Part shown: piece after piece, positions 50,358 to 58,797 of the stretch
Layout of the letters: each line of letters starts with the position of its first letter
Numbering within the stretch: position 1 is the stretch's first letter
Assembly: GCF_029910095.1 (NCBI RefSeq)
Contig: NZ_CP094526.1
Span: 8,136,501 to 8,200,500, forward strand
Reading direction: 5' to 3'
Length of the DNA: 64,000 bases
DNA from: Bradyrhizobium sp. ISRA464
GTDB taxonomy: Bacteria; Pseudomonadota; Alphaproteobacteria; Rhizobiales; Xanthobacteraceae
Notes under the pieces: generated by a model
Seen by the model: the letters and a program-made list of their open reading frames with translations, nothing else
Databases searched by the model: none
What the model was told of the DNA's origin: nothing
Position numbers and translations under genes: made by a program

Positions 50358-52481
50358 ATGCCGATGCGCGACACCCTGACGAGCCTGCGTTATCGCTATT
50401 GGCCGGATCATCTCCTCGGCGAGATCCTGTCCAAGCGATGGACCGAAACCGCTATTCCGGTGATCCTCCTGCTGATCGTCGGCTTCGCGCTGAGCCGCTC
50501 CATCGATCATTTCCTGTCGCCGTCGAGCCTTGCCGACACCGCGCGCCAGGCCGGCGAGATCGGCTTCATTGGGCTCGGCATGGCGCTCGTCGTCATCGTC
50601 GGCGGCATCGACCTTTCGGTTGGATCGATCTTCGCGCTGACCGATTTCTGCGCGCTCTATCTGCTCGACGTGCTCGGCTGGCCGGTGCCGGCGGTAGTGG
50701 CCGCGACCCTGCTCTGCGGCGCGCTGCTCGGCGCCGTCAACGGCGTCCTGATCGGTTACCTGCGGCTGCGCGCCTTCATCACCACGCTGATCACCCTGAT
50801 CATCTACCGTTCGACCTTCGATCTGCTGATCCAGCGTTATTCCAACGACATTGCCGCCGCCTTCCCCGACATCCCGTCCTGGAACTTCATCGGCGGCGGC
50901 GACGTGTTCGGCATTCCGAGCGTTGCGCTGGTCTATATCGCGATCGCGATCTTCGGCCATATCTTCATGACGCGGTTGCGCCCGGGCTGGCACATCACCG
51001 CGATCGGCGGCTCGCGTCGCTCGGCCTACAATTCCGGCATCCCGGTTCGCCGCACCATCGCGCTCTGCTATGTCGCGAGCGGCGTGCTCACCAGCATCGG
51101 CGCGCTATTCTTCGCCGCCCGCCTCGGCACCGTCGGCGGCGACATCGGTGTCGGCCTCGAGGTGATCGTGCTGACGGCGACCGTGCTCGGCGGCATCACG
51201 CTCGGCGGCGGCAAGGGCTCGGTCGCCAAATCGCTGGTCGGCGTACTGATCGTGCTCCTGATCACCAACGGCCTGACGACGCTGAACGCGCGCGGCGGCA
51301 TCAATCGCATGGCGCTCGCCGGAATCCTGCTGGTGGCCGCGATGGTGGACATCCGCTGGCAGAAGAACCGCACCCGGATCATCAGCAAGGTCTATGTCGC
51401 GCCGACCTATCATGCACTTCCGCCGCCTCCGCCCACCGAGATCGGCCAGGGCGGGCCGTTCGAGCAGAACGACAAGCTGCGCGACGTCCAGTTGATCGGC
51501 CTCGGCCGCATCGAGGCGCCCGAGGACGTCATCCTCGATCGCAACGACAATCTCTACGCCGGCTCGCGCCACGGCGACATCATCCGCTTCTTCGCCCCCG
51601 ATTATGAGAGAATGGAGGTGTTCGCCCATATCGGCGGCCAGCCGCTCGGCATGGCGTTCGACCGGCAGGACAACCTTTATGTCTGCATCGGCGGCATGGG
51701 GCTCTACCGCATCAAGCCGGACGGCACCGTCGAGAAGGCCACCGACGAAACCAACCGCAGCATGCATTCGGTGAACGACGACAGCCGCCTGCGGCTGGCC
51801 GACGACCTCGACATCACCGACGACGGCTTGATCTTCTTCTCCGAAGCGACCGTGCGCTACGAGATGGACGAATGGCCGATCGACGGGCTGGAGGCGCGCG
51901 GCAACGGCCGCATCATCTGCTACGATACCAAGACCGGCGCCACGCACACGGCGCTGCGTGGCCTGAAATTCCCCAACGGCATCTGCGTCGCCAGCGACGG
52001 CCAGTCCATCCTGTTCGCCGAGACGTTCGGCTGCTCGATCAAGCGCTACTGGTTCGCGGGACCGAACAAGGGCAAGGTCGAGGTCGTCATGGACAATTTG
52101 CCGGGCTACCCCGACAACATCAACCTCGCCTCCGACGGCAATTACTGGCTGGCGCTGGTCGGCATGCGCAGCCCCTCGCTCGACCTCGCCTGGAACATGC
52201 CCGGCTTCCGCCGCCGCATGGCCAAGCGGGTCCCGGTCGACGAATGGCTGTTCCCGAACATCAACACCGGCTGTGTCGTCAAGTTCAACGAGCAGGGCAA
52301 GATCCTCGAATCGTTCTGGGACCTTCGCGGCGAGAACCATCCGATGATCACCTCGATGCGCGAGCATCGCGGCTATCTCTATCTCGGCGGCATCGCCAAC
52401 AACCGGATCGGCCGCTACAAGCTCGAGAACGCCGACCCGAACTTCGTGCAGTATGACAAGCGCTGGGGGAAGCTGTCGTGA
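50358..52481 (+). CDS. RbsC-type permease fused to a strictosidine-synthase/SMP-30-like propeller
   Basis: 707 residues (ATG 50358 or 50364). Residues 1-345: permease with GMALVVIVGGIDLSVGSIFA, the CUT2 motif, WHITAIGGSRRSAYNSGIPV and VLGGITLGGGKGSVAKSLVG. Residues 375-705: six-bladed propeller of the SMP-30/gluconolactonase/strictosidine-synthase-like type, with NLYAGSRHGDIIRFF, PNGICVASDGQSILFAET and LPGYPDNINLASDGNYWLAL carrying the PDN motif. No stop or ribosome-binding site separates them. The propeller follows the last helix and is cytosolic if the normal topology holds. Followed by a free-standing paralogue with a 4-base overlap (GTGA). Confidence 0.85.
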   Translation: MPMRDTLTSLRYRYWPDHLLGEILSKRWTETAIPVILLLIVGFALSRSIDHFLSPSSLADTARQAGEIGFIGLGMALVVIVGGIDLSVGSIFALTDFCALYLLDVLGWPVPAVVAATLLCGALLGAVNGVLIGYLRLRAFITTLITLIIYRSTFDLLIQRYSNDIAAAFPDIPSWNFIGGGDVFGIPSVALVYIAIAIFGHIFMTRLRPGWHITAIGGSRRSAYNSGIPVRRTIALCYVASGVLTSIGALFFAARLGTVGGDIGVGLEVIVLTATVLGGITLGGGKGSVAKSLVGVLIVLLITNGLTTLNARGGINRMALAGILLVAAMVDIRWQKNRTRIISKVYVAPTYHALPPPPPTEIGQGGPFEQNDKLRDVQLIGLGRIEAPEDVILDRNDNLYAGSRHGDIIRFFAPDYERMEVFAHIGGQPLGMAFDRQDNLYVCIGGMGLYRIKPDGTVEKATDETNRSMHSVNDDSRLRLADDLDITDDGLIFFSEATVRYEMDEWPIDGLEARGNGRIICYDTKTGATHTALRGLKFPNGICVASDGQSILFAETFGCSIKRYWFAGPNKGKVEVVMDNLPGYPDNINLASDGNYWLALVGMRSPSLDLAWNMPGFRRRMAKRVPVDEWLFPNINTGCVVKFNEQGKILESFWDLRGENHPMITSMREHRGYLYLGGIANNRIGRYKLENADPNFVQYDKRWGKLS

Positions 52482-53575
52482 TCGCCGCCGTCAGGGAAAT
52501 CGCCAACCGCTTCCTCGGGCGCGGCGAAGCCACCATCACCGTGCCGTCCTTCGACGGCGCGCTCAAACCGAACCAGAAGCTGGAAGCCGCGGCGACCTTG
52601 CTGGAATGCGAAGCGCCCGAGGACCTCGCGACCGACGGCCGCAATCTCCATGTCGCGGACGGCCGGCGCCTGCTGCGTCTCAACGGCAGCGCCACCACGG
52701 AAATCCGCAGTTTCGAGCAGTCGATCTCGGCGCTCTGCGCGCTGGCGGATGGCGGCGTCGCGGTTGCGCTCGGTGGACGCGAGGTGCGCCTCTTTTCAGA
52801 CCCATCCTCAAGCGAACCAAGCGTCACCTTCAACGACACGACCTTCAACGCGATCAACGCACTGACGCAGGCCAGCGACGGGAGCTTGATTGCGACCGAC
52901 GGCTCAACGACTTGCATTGTCGACGATTGGGCGCGCGACCTGATGGAGCTCAACCGCAGCGGTCGCGTCTTCCGGCTCGACCCCAAGACCCGATCGGTCA
53001 CGCCATTGGCCTCCAGGCTCGGTTACGCGTTCGGCGCCTGCGCGCACGGCGACGGCGTGCTGGTCAGCGAGAGCTGGCGCCATCGTCTGATCCTGATCAA
53101 GAACGGGCAAACGCCGCAGGTCGTGCTCGGCCGCCTGCCGGTCTACCCGTCGCGGCTGTCGAAGGCTGCCGCGGGGGGGTACTGGCTCACCGCATTCACC
53201 GCGCGCACCCAGCTCGTCGAGTTCGTGCTGCGCGAGCCGGCCTACCGGCGCCGCATGATGGCCGAGATCGATCCGGCTTATTGGGTCGCGCCGCGCCTGC
53301 GTTCCGGCTTCTCGTTCAAGGAGCCGATGCAAGGCGCGCACATCAAGACGATGGGCGTCATCAAGCCGTGGGCGCCGCCGCGCTCCTACGGGCTCGTCAT
53401 CCGCCTGAGCGCGGACGGCAAGCCGCTCTACTCGCTGCACAGCCGGGTCGACGGCATCAATCACGGCGTGGTCGCGGCGGTCGAGATGGGCGGAGATCTC
53501 GTGCTGATCGCCAAGGGGCCGGGCCGCGTCCTGAAACTGCCGCTGGCCGGCCTTGCGGAGGAGTTCGGCGCATGA
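52478..53575 (+). CDS. Stand-alone strictosidine-synthase/SMP-30-like propeller protein
   Basis: 365 residues, GTG start overlapping the previous stop. A paralogue of the C-terminal domain of the fused permease: LPVYPSRLSKAAAGGYWLTA and YRRRMMAEIDP match LPGYPDNINLASDGNYWLAL and FRRRMAKRVPV. The PDN motif is replaced by PSR, so the catalytic or metal-binding centre may be lost. No signal peptide, so cytosolic. Its start and end are both coupled by 4-base overlaps, so it is made in fixed ratio with the transporter. Confidence 0.82.
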   Translation: MIAAVREIANRFLGRGEATITVPSFDGALKPNQKLEAAATLLECEAPEDLATDGRNLHVADGRRLLRLNGSATTEIRSFEQSISALCALADGGVAVALGGREVRLFSDPSSSEPSVTFNDTTFNAINALTQASDGSLIATDGSTTCIVDDWARDLMELNRSGRVFRLDPKTRSVTPLASRLGYAFGACAHGDGVLVSESWRHRLILIKNGQTPQVVLGRLPVYPSRLSKAAAGGYWLTAFTARTQLVEFVLREPAYRRRMMAEIDPAYWVAPRLRSGFSFKEPMQGAHIKTMGVIKPWAPPRSYGLVIRLSADGKPLYSLHSRVDGINHGVVAAVEMGGDLVLIAKGPGRVLKLPLAGLAEEFGA

Positions 53576-55068
53576 ACGATACTGTGCTTTCGCTGCGCAA
53601 GGCGACCAAGCTCTATGCCGGCGTGCCCGCCATCGAGGACGTCGACTTCGATCTCCGCCGCGGCGAGATCCACGCACTGGTCGGCGAGAACGGCGCCGGC
53701 AAGTCGACGCTGACGAAGGTGATGGCCGGCGTCGTGACGCTGACCTCGGGCACCATGACCGTCGACGGCGCCGATGTCGCGCCGCGGACACCGCTCGAGG
53801 CTCGCAACCTCGGCATCGCTATGGTGTTCCAAGAGAACAGCCTGGTGCCGACCATGACCGTCGCGCAAAACCTCTTCCTCGGGCAGGAGAAGTTCTACAA
53901 TCGGCTGCGCGGCATCTACATCGCCGCGCAGCAGTTCCTGCAATCGCTCAATTTCGACGTGACCCCGACCGCGACCGTGAGCGGGCTCGGCGCCGCCAAG
54001 AAGCAGATGGTGGAAATCGCCCGCGCCGTTCTGCACAAGGCCAAGGTCATCATCTTTGACGAGCCGACCGCGACGCTGACGCCGGAGGAGAAGAAGTACT
54101 TCTTAGACCTCGTCCGCGACCTGAAGAAGCGCGGCGTCTCGATCATCTTCATCTCGCACGCGCTGGAAGAGGCGCTGCTGCTCGCCGATCGCATCACCGT
54201 GCTGCGCGACGGCAAGCACGTCGTCACCGACGATGCCGCGAAGTTCGATCGTGCGGCGATCGTGCAGGCGATGGTGGGACGCGATCTCTCCAACACGCTT
54301 TACGGCGCGAAGAAGAAGAGCGTGCGGCCGGCGGGAGCGCGCGTTCTCACGGTGCAGAACCTCAAGATGGCGCCGATGGTGAAGAACAATTCTCTGTCGG
54401 TCTTCGCCGGGCAGATCACCGGCGTATTCGGCCTGGTCGGCGCTGGCCGGACCGAAACCTTCAAGATCGTCTCCGGTGTGCTGAAGCGCGACTTCTTCCA
54501 CGGCGGCGAGATCCTGCTGCACGACAAGCCGGTGCGCTACCGCGTGCCGGCGCCCGCCGTGAAAGCCGGCATCGCCTATGTGACCGAGGACCGCAAGGTC
54601 GAAGGCTTCTTCGAAACCGCCTCGATCGCCCGCAACATCTACCTCGGCCTGCTCTCCAAGTTTCCCAAAGGCCGGATGATCCTGTCGCGGCGCGAGACCA
54701 ACGCGGCCGGCAAGACCTGGACCGAGCGGCTGAAGGTTCGCGCCATCGGCGACGAGGCCAAGGTCGTCGAGCTGTCCGGCGGCAACCAGCAGAAGGTCGT
54801 GATCGCCAAGTCGCTCGTGCAGGAGCCCGATCTGATCATCTTCGACGAGCCGACGCGCGGCGTCGACGTCGGCGCCATTGTCGAGATCCACGAGCTGATC
54901 AACCACCTCGCGGACGAGGGCAAGGCTGTGGTCGTGATCTCGTCCTACCTGCCCGAGATCATGGCCCTCTCCGACCGCATCCTCGTGTCGCGCCAGGGCA
55001 AGGTCGTCGAGGAATTCTCCGCGGTCGAGGCGACGGAGGAAAAGATCATGTACGCGGCGATCCATTGA
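53572..55068 (+). CDS. Sugar ABC transporter ATPase with two nucleotide-binding domains
   Basis: 498 residues, RbsA/MglA-type. First domain: Walker A GENGAGKST (about 40-48), Walker B VIIFDEPTAT; its signature is degenerate (VSGLGAAKKQMVEIARA instead of LSxGQxQ). Second domain: GLVGAGRTE (weak Walker A, as is usual), signature LSGGNQQKVVIAKSL, LIIFDEPTRGVDVG. ATG 53572 overlaps the previous stop (ATGA), and GGAGGAG precedes it. It energises the two RbsC-type permeases of this operon and is the last gene. No sugar enzyme follows. Confidence 0.92.
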   Translation: MNDTVLSLRKATKLYAGVPAIEDVDFDLRRGEIHALVGENGAGKSTLTKVMAGVVTLTSGTMTVDGADVAPRTPLEARNLGIAMVFQENSLVPTMTVAQNLFLGQEKFYNRLRGIYIAAQQFLQSLNFDVTPTATVSGLGAAKKQMVEIARAVLHKAKVIIFDEPTATLTPEEKKYFLDLVRDLKKRGVSIIFISHALEEALLLADRITVLRDGKHVVTDDAAKFDRAAIVQAMVGRDLSNTLYGAKKKSVRPAGARVLTVQNLKMAPMVKNNSLSVFAGQITGVFGLVGAGRTETFKIVSGVLKRDFFHGGEILLHDKPVRYRVPAPAVKAGIAYVTEDRKVEGFFETASIARNIYLGLLSKFPKGRMILSRRETNAAGKTWTERLKVRAIGDEAKVVELSGGNQQKVVIAKSLVQEPDLIIFDEPTRGVDVGAIVEIHELINHLADEGKAVVVISSYLPEIMALSDRILVSRQGKVVEEFSAVEATEEKIMYAAIH

Positions 55069-55218
55069 AGGTCCGACCCTCGCGTCAGGAATCGGCGCTC
55101 TTCGAGCGGCTGGCCAGCCCGCGGAGCGACAACGCGATCAAGGTGAGCACAGCGCAGATCGGCACGCGACTGGATCCCAAAAGCGAATTCTGGCGCACCG
55201 CTTAGGTTGCTGTCCAGC

Positions 55219-55599
55219 CTATTGCTTCGGGCCGACAGTCCCGGTTTGCTTGAGCCGGGCCGACCTCACCCAACCCGAGACGTTGTTGCCCATCTTGGCA
55301 TTTGCATACATCACGGACGACCAGCCGTCGCGGGTTTGCGCGTAGATCACGAGTTCATCCTTCGGAATGACGAAGACACCGCTGATCGGGCAGTGCAGGT
55401 TCGGCGCCGAATAGATTTGCAGCCGTCCCGTCCCCGTCACCACACTGGCGAGCGGCGGCGAGAATATCGGGGCGCCCGTGGCGCCCGCATGCGGCCCCTT
55501 GCAGCTCGACGGCGTCTGCGCCCGCACGGACGCGCCCAGCGAACCCAGGATCACGGCACTGCAGACGATGCAGGCGAGGATGGCTTTGTCCGACATCAT
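55219..55599 (-). CDS. Secreted SH3-domain-like protein
   Basis: 126 residues (ATG 55599 or 55596). Signal peptide 1-25 ending SVRAQ. The mature part has TGRLQIYSAPNLHCPISGVF, VIYAQTRDGWSSVMY and GWVRSARL, the blade pattern of bacterial SH3b-like domains (peptidoglycan- or ligand-binding). Two cysteines (in SSCKG and LHCPI) could form a disulfide. The IS66-type element inserted 77 bases upstream of its start, so its native promoter may have been displaced. Confidence 0.72.
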   Translation of the reverse strand: MMSDKAILACIVCSAVILGSLGASVRAQTPSSCKGPHAGATGAPIFSPPLASVVTGTGRLQIYSAPNLHCPISGVFVIPKDELVIYAQTRDGWSSVMYANAKMGNNVSGWVRSARLKQTGTVGPKQ

Positions 55600-55668
55600 T
55601 TCACTCTCCCGGACCGCGCTGGCACTGATCACCCGTTGCCATGTGGCGTTTGTCGCCGGCCATGGGAC

Positions 55669-55676
55669 ACAGGTTC
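55669..55676. repeat. IS66 target-site duplication, left copy
   Basis: ACAGGTTC, identical to 58213-58220. Eight bases is the usual IS66 duplication length. Confidence 0.9.
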
Positions 55677-55696
55677 GTAAGCGCTTAACCGCCACC

Positions 55697-57286
55697 CTAT
55701 TGATGCTGGCTTGACGTTTTGCGGAACCGCCATGGCATTAAGTCGTCGATTTCGCTTTGGGGATGGCCGGCGATGATCGCCGTGAGCGTTTCGGCGATGT
55801 AGGCGGCCGGGTTGACGTCGTTGAGCTTACAGGTCGCCACGATGGATGCGAGCAAGGCCCAGTTTTCGGCTCCGACCTCATGACCAGCGAAGAGTGCGTT
55901 TTTTCTGGTCAAGCAGATCGGCCGGATCGCGTTTTCAACCGGATTGGTGTCGAGCTCGAGCCGCCCGTCATCGAGGAAGCGCGTCAGCCTCTGCCAATGA
56001 TTGAGCGCGTAGCGGATGTCATCAGCGAGCGTCGAGCCGCTGGAGATCATCGACAGCTGTTTCTCGAACCACGGCTTCAACGCCTCGACGAGGGGCCGCG
56101 AGTGTTCCTTGCGCGCGGCCAGCCTGATGTCCGGCGATGAACCGCGTGCCATGGCTTCGATGCCGTAGAGCTGTGCGATCTGCCGGACGGCGGCCTCGGC
56201 GATCGGCGATTTACTGTTGCGGGCCAATTTGACGAAGCGCCGGCGCAAATGGCTCCAGCAGTGTACGAGCGTCCAGGGTCCTTGCGGTCGAGCGACTTCG
56301 ATCAGCCGATCATAGCCGTCGTAGGCATCGCATTGCAGGAAGCGTCCGGTGAAGCCGTCCAGGAACTGCTCAGCGAAGGCGCCGCTGCGACCGGGGGCAT
56401 ATCGGAACAGCACGATCGGCGGACTTGGGCCGCTATGGCCGCGGTCGTCGGAGACGATCGCCCAGAAGTAACCCTTCTTCGTTTGACCACGCCCGGGATC
56501 GAGCACCGGCGCCGTGGTTTCATCCATGAACAGGCGATCCGCCGCTGCCAGATGGCAGCGCATGCGGTCGGCAACGGGCTGCAGATGGAAGCAGGCGCGA
56601 CCGGACCAGTTGCCCAGTGTCGCCCGATCAAGTCGAATCCCCTGGCGCGCATAGATCTCGGCCTGACGGTAAAACGGCGTATGGTCGCCAAACTTGGAGA
56701 CGATCACCTGCGCAATCGCCGCTTCGGTCGGTAGTCCACCAGGCACGACATGCTCTGGTGCGTGCGCCTGCACGACAGGGCCGGAGCAGCGGCGGCAGAT
56801 GTATTTCGGGCGACGCGTGACCAGCACGCGCCATTGTGCCGGGATCACGTCAAGGCGTTTGCTGACGTCCTCGCCGATCTTCGTCATCGCGCCGCAACCG
56901 CACGGACAGAACGTGCTCGCAGGCTCGAGGATCCGCTCCACCTGCGGCAAATGGGCGGGCAAGCAGCCCCGATTGCGATGACGGTCCTGATCCGATTCAG
57001 CACGCGATCGGCCCCTGATGACCGTCGCAGCCTTCTCTTGTGCCGCGTCCAGGACGCCTTGCGCGATCTCCACGTCTTCGAGCGGCAAATGATATTGATC
57101 TGGCCGCAGCTTCTCGGACTTCGCTCCGAACTTCTCTCGGCGTAGTTCCCCGAGAATGACCTCCAACCGGCGCCGCGCTTCTTCCGACGTTGCCAACGCC
57201 GCTTGATGTTCGCTCAATGCTGCCTGCGTTTGCGCTAAAAGCGCCTTCAGGCGTTCATTCTCGTCGCGAAGCGTCGCGGTGCTCAT
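55697..57286 (-). CDS. tnpC: IS66 transposase TnpC
   Basis: 529 residues from ATG 57286. An N-terminal leucine-rich coiled coil (LRDENERLKALLAQTQAAL) precedes a Cys-rich zinc-binding region (FCPCGCGAM, YICRRCSGP). The DDE catalytic domain has LFMDETTAPVLDPG, LQCDAYDGYDRL and LDTNPVENAIRPICL, consistent with the IS66 D-D-E triad. Full length, no frameshift; so probably active. Confidence 0.93.
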   Translation of the reverse strand: MSTATLRDENERLKALLAQTQAALSEHQAALATSEEARRRLEVILGELRREKFGAKSEKLRPDQYHLPLEDVEIAQGVLDAAQEKAATVIRGRSRAESDQDRHRNRGCLPAHLPQVERILEPASTFCPCGCGAMTKIGEDVSKRLDVIPAQWRVLVTRRPKYICRRCSGPVVQAHAPEHVVPGGLPTEAAIAQVIVSKFGDHTPFYRQAEIYARQGIRLDRATLGNWSGRACFHLQPVADRMRCHLAAADRLFMDETTAPVLDPGRGQTKKGYFWAIVSDDRGHSGPSPPIVLFRYAPGRSGAFAEQFLDGFTGRFLQCDAYDGYDRLIEVARPQGPWTLVHCWSHLRRRFVKLARNSKSPIAEAAVRQIAQLYGIEAMARGSSPDIRLAARKEHSRPLVEALKPWFEKQLSMISSGSTLADDIRYALNHWQRLTRFLDDGRLELDTNPVENAIRPICLTRKNALFAGHEVGAENWALLASIVATCKLNDVNPAAYIAETLTAIIAGHPQSEIDDLMPWRFRKTSSQHQ

Positions 57287-57354
57287 GCGCCATGTCGAGC
57301 ACATCTGCGCCGACGGCGCCATGCCCAACTCGGCACAGAGTCATTCTGCCGCAC

Positions 57355-57708
57355 TTATCCAGCGATCTGTGGACGCCGCGCTTCCTCCGGGCGGACCAAC
57401 CGCCAATCCAGGCCCTCAAACAGCGCGGCGAACATCGCCGGCGATATCCGCATCACGCCGTCCGCAATCTTTGGCCACACGAACTTGCAACCCTCGAGGC
57501 GTTTATGCACCAGCACCAGGCCCGTTCGATCCCACACCAGAATCTTGATCCGGTCCGCCCGTTTCGACCGGAACACGAAGGCTGCACCGCTGAACGGATC
57601 GAGGCCAAGCATCTCCTGCACCTTCGCAGCAAGCCCATCGTGCCCACAGCGGAAGTCGACGGGCCGCGTCGCGATATAAATCTTCAGTTCGGAGCCGGGG
57701 ACAATCAT
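57355..57708 (-). CDS. tnpB: IS66 accessory protein TnpB
   Basis: 117 residues; start ATG 57708 overlaps the tnpA stop (ATGA). Conserved IS66 Orf2 blocks: KIYIATRPVDFRCGHDGLAA, FVFRSKRADRIKILVWDRTG and WPKIADGVMRISPAMFAALF. Confidence 0.94.
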   Translation of the reverse strand: MIVPGSELKIYIATRPVDFRCGHDGLAAKVQEMLGLDPFSGAAFVFRSKRADRIKILVWDRTGLVLVHKRLEGCKFVWPKIADGVMRISPAMFAALFEGLDWRLVRPEEARRPQIAG

Positions 57709-58133
57709 CGCGACGCCCGCACCGCGCGGATCAATCGAGACAGCTGCTCCCCATCTATCGCCGCGTCCGTCCGCACGACGACGTCGCCAATCGCAATCTC
57801 GAGCTTGACTGCCGGAACGTGACGCTCCTCTAACGGCCCGTCCACGACCAGCGGCGCGAACGGCGGCTGCGGAGCCTCGCACGACGGTAATTCGCCGCGC
57901 CGTCGGAAGCGTCGTCGCCAATCGTAAATTTGCCAGCGCGTCGCTCCGTGCTTGCGCGCTACCTCCGCCACCTGAGCGCCGGGCAGCAGACTTTCGCCGA
58001 CGATCCGAGCCCACTCGGCATCTGAACGCACACGACGCCCGGACGGTCCCTCAAGCACTTCAAGCCGGCTGACTGCTCCAGACCCAACTGTTGAGCTGTC
58101 CAAATGGGCGTCTTTTTTGCCGTCCAATCCCAT
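57705..58133 (-). CDS. tnpA: IS66 accessory protein TnpA
   Basis: 142 residues from ATG 58133, preceded by GGAGG; a GTG at 58169 is an alternative. Transposase-type helix-turn-helix: LLPGAQVAEVARKHGATRWQ followed by IYDWRRRF. The N-terminal 45 residues are an IS-specific leader. Translationally coupled to tnpB by a 4-base overlap. Confidence 0.9.
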   Translation of the reverse strand: MGLDGKKDAHLDSSTVGSGAVSRLEVLEGPSGRRVRSDAEWARIVGESLLPGAQVAEVARKHGATRWQIYDWRRRFRRRGELPSCEAPQPPFAPLVVDGPLEERHVPAVKLEIAIGDVVVRTDAAIDGEQLSRLIRAVRASR

Positions 58134-58212
58134 CCCAAACCTCCGTTCAAGCCGGAGGCTTCTTCGCACATCTAATCCAATCCCGGAGCCAGGGTATTGG
58201 CTGAGCGCTTAC

Positions 58213-58220
58213 ACAGGTTC
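58213..58220. repeat. IS66 target-site duplication, right copy
   Basis: ACAGGTTC, identical to 55669-55676. Confidence 0.9.
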
Positions 58221-58453
58221 TGACGATGCGACGAAATTGTCGTGCTGAACAGGGCCCGACGGCATTGCGGATTTGACCGTGATGCAAGCGGAGGTGGAAG
58301 AATGGAGCGGCCGATCGGTCGCGCCGCGTGAGCCGCACGACACGAGCCTTGGTGAAGGCGGTCAACGCCTTGGAAGGATTCGAGCGGCTCCCGCCCGTGA
58401 GACTCGCGGCAGCACTTTGCTCAGAGAGCGTCGAAGGATCACCTGATGCCGAA
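58221..58453. other. Intergenic region between IS66 and tRNA-Arg
   Basis: No gene recognised. Before the insertion this sequence lay directly upstream of the SH3-like gene, so its promoter may be here. Confidence 0.4.
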
Positions 58454-58530
58454 TGGCGCGCCCGGAACGATTCGAACGTCCGACCCTCAGATTCGTAGTC
58501 TGATGCTCTATCCAGCTGAGCTACGGGCGC
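58454..58530 (-). tRNA. tRNA-Arg (anticodon ACG)
   Basis: 77 nt with CCA encoded. Acceptor arms GCGCCCG and CGGGCGC, discriminator G. D-arm GCTCAGCTGGATAGAGC. The anticodon arm TCAGA-CTACGAA-TCTGA has loop CTACGAA, giving anticodon ACG (read as ICG, decoding CGU/CGC/CGA). T-arm ACGTTCGAATCGT region. No attachment-site duplication of its 3' end was found in the window. Confidence 0.97.
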
Positions 58531-58797
58531 ATCTTCGCGGCAGGGCTTGAGCCCGTGTGGGGCCGGGAAGGCCCGGACCGTCGCGAAAGAGCGCTCTAGC
58601 TACAGGCTCCCGGTCCGGTTGGCAAGGTCTGGCAGGCATGTTCAGGCGCACGATTTGGCGGGAAAAGCCGAAAACGGCACCCGAAGCGGGCTTTCCCGTC
58701 ATTCCGGGCACGCGGTCTTGTCCGGAAGCGCCAATATCCGGGATTCCTGGACTGATTTGCCGATCATTCCACCGAATAACGATGAGAGAGCCCCGGC

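Larger units (their letters stand above)
55677..58212 (-). mobile_element. Complete IS66-family insertion sequence, 2536 bp
   Basis: Left end GTAAGCGCTTAACCGCC and right end (read inward on the other strand) GTAAGCGCTCAGCCAATACC are terminal inverted repeats; about 16 of the first 22 positions match, including the GTAAGCGCT tip. The 8-bp duplication ACAGGTTC lies exactly outside both ends. Contains tnpA, tnpB and tnpC intact on the minus strand. It separates the SH3-like gene from sequence upstream of tRNA-Arg. Confidence 0.93.

Noticed and set aside
58454..58530. tRNA-Arg as an integration site of a genomic island
   Set aside because: No integrase gene and no second copy of the tRNA 3' end found in the window; the nearby mobile DNA is an IS66 element with its own target duplication.
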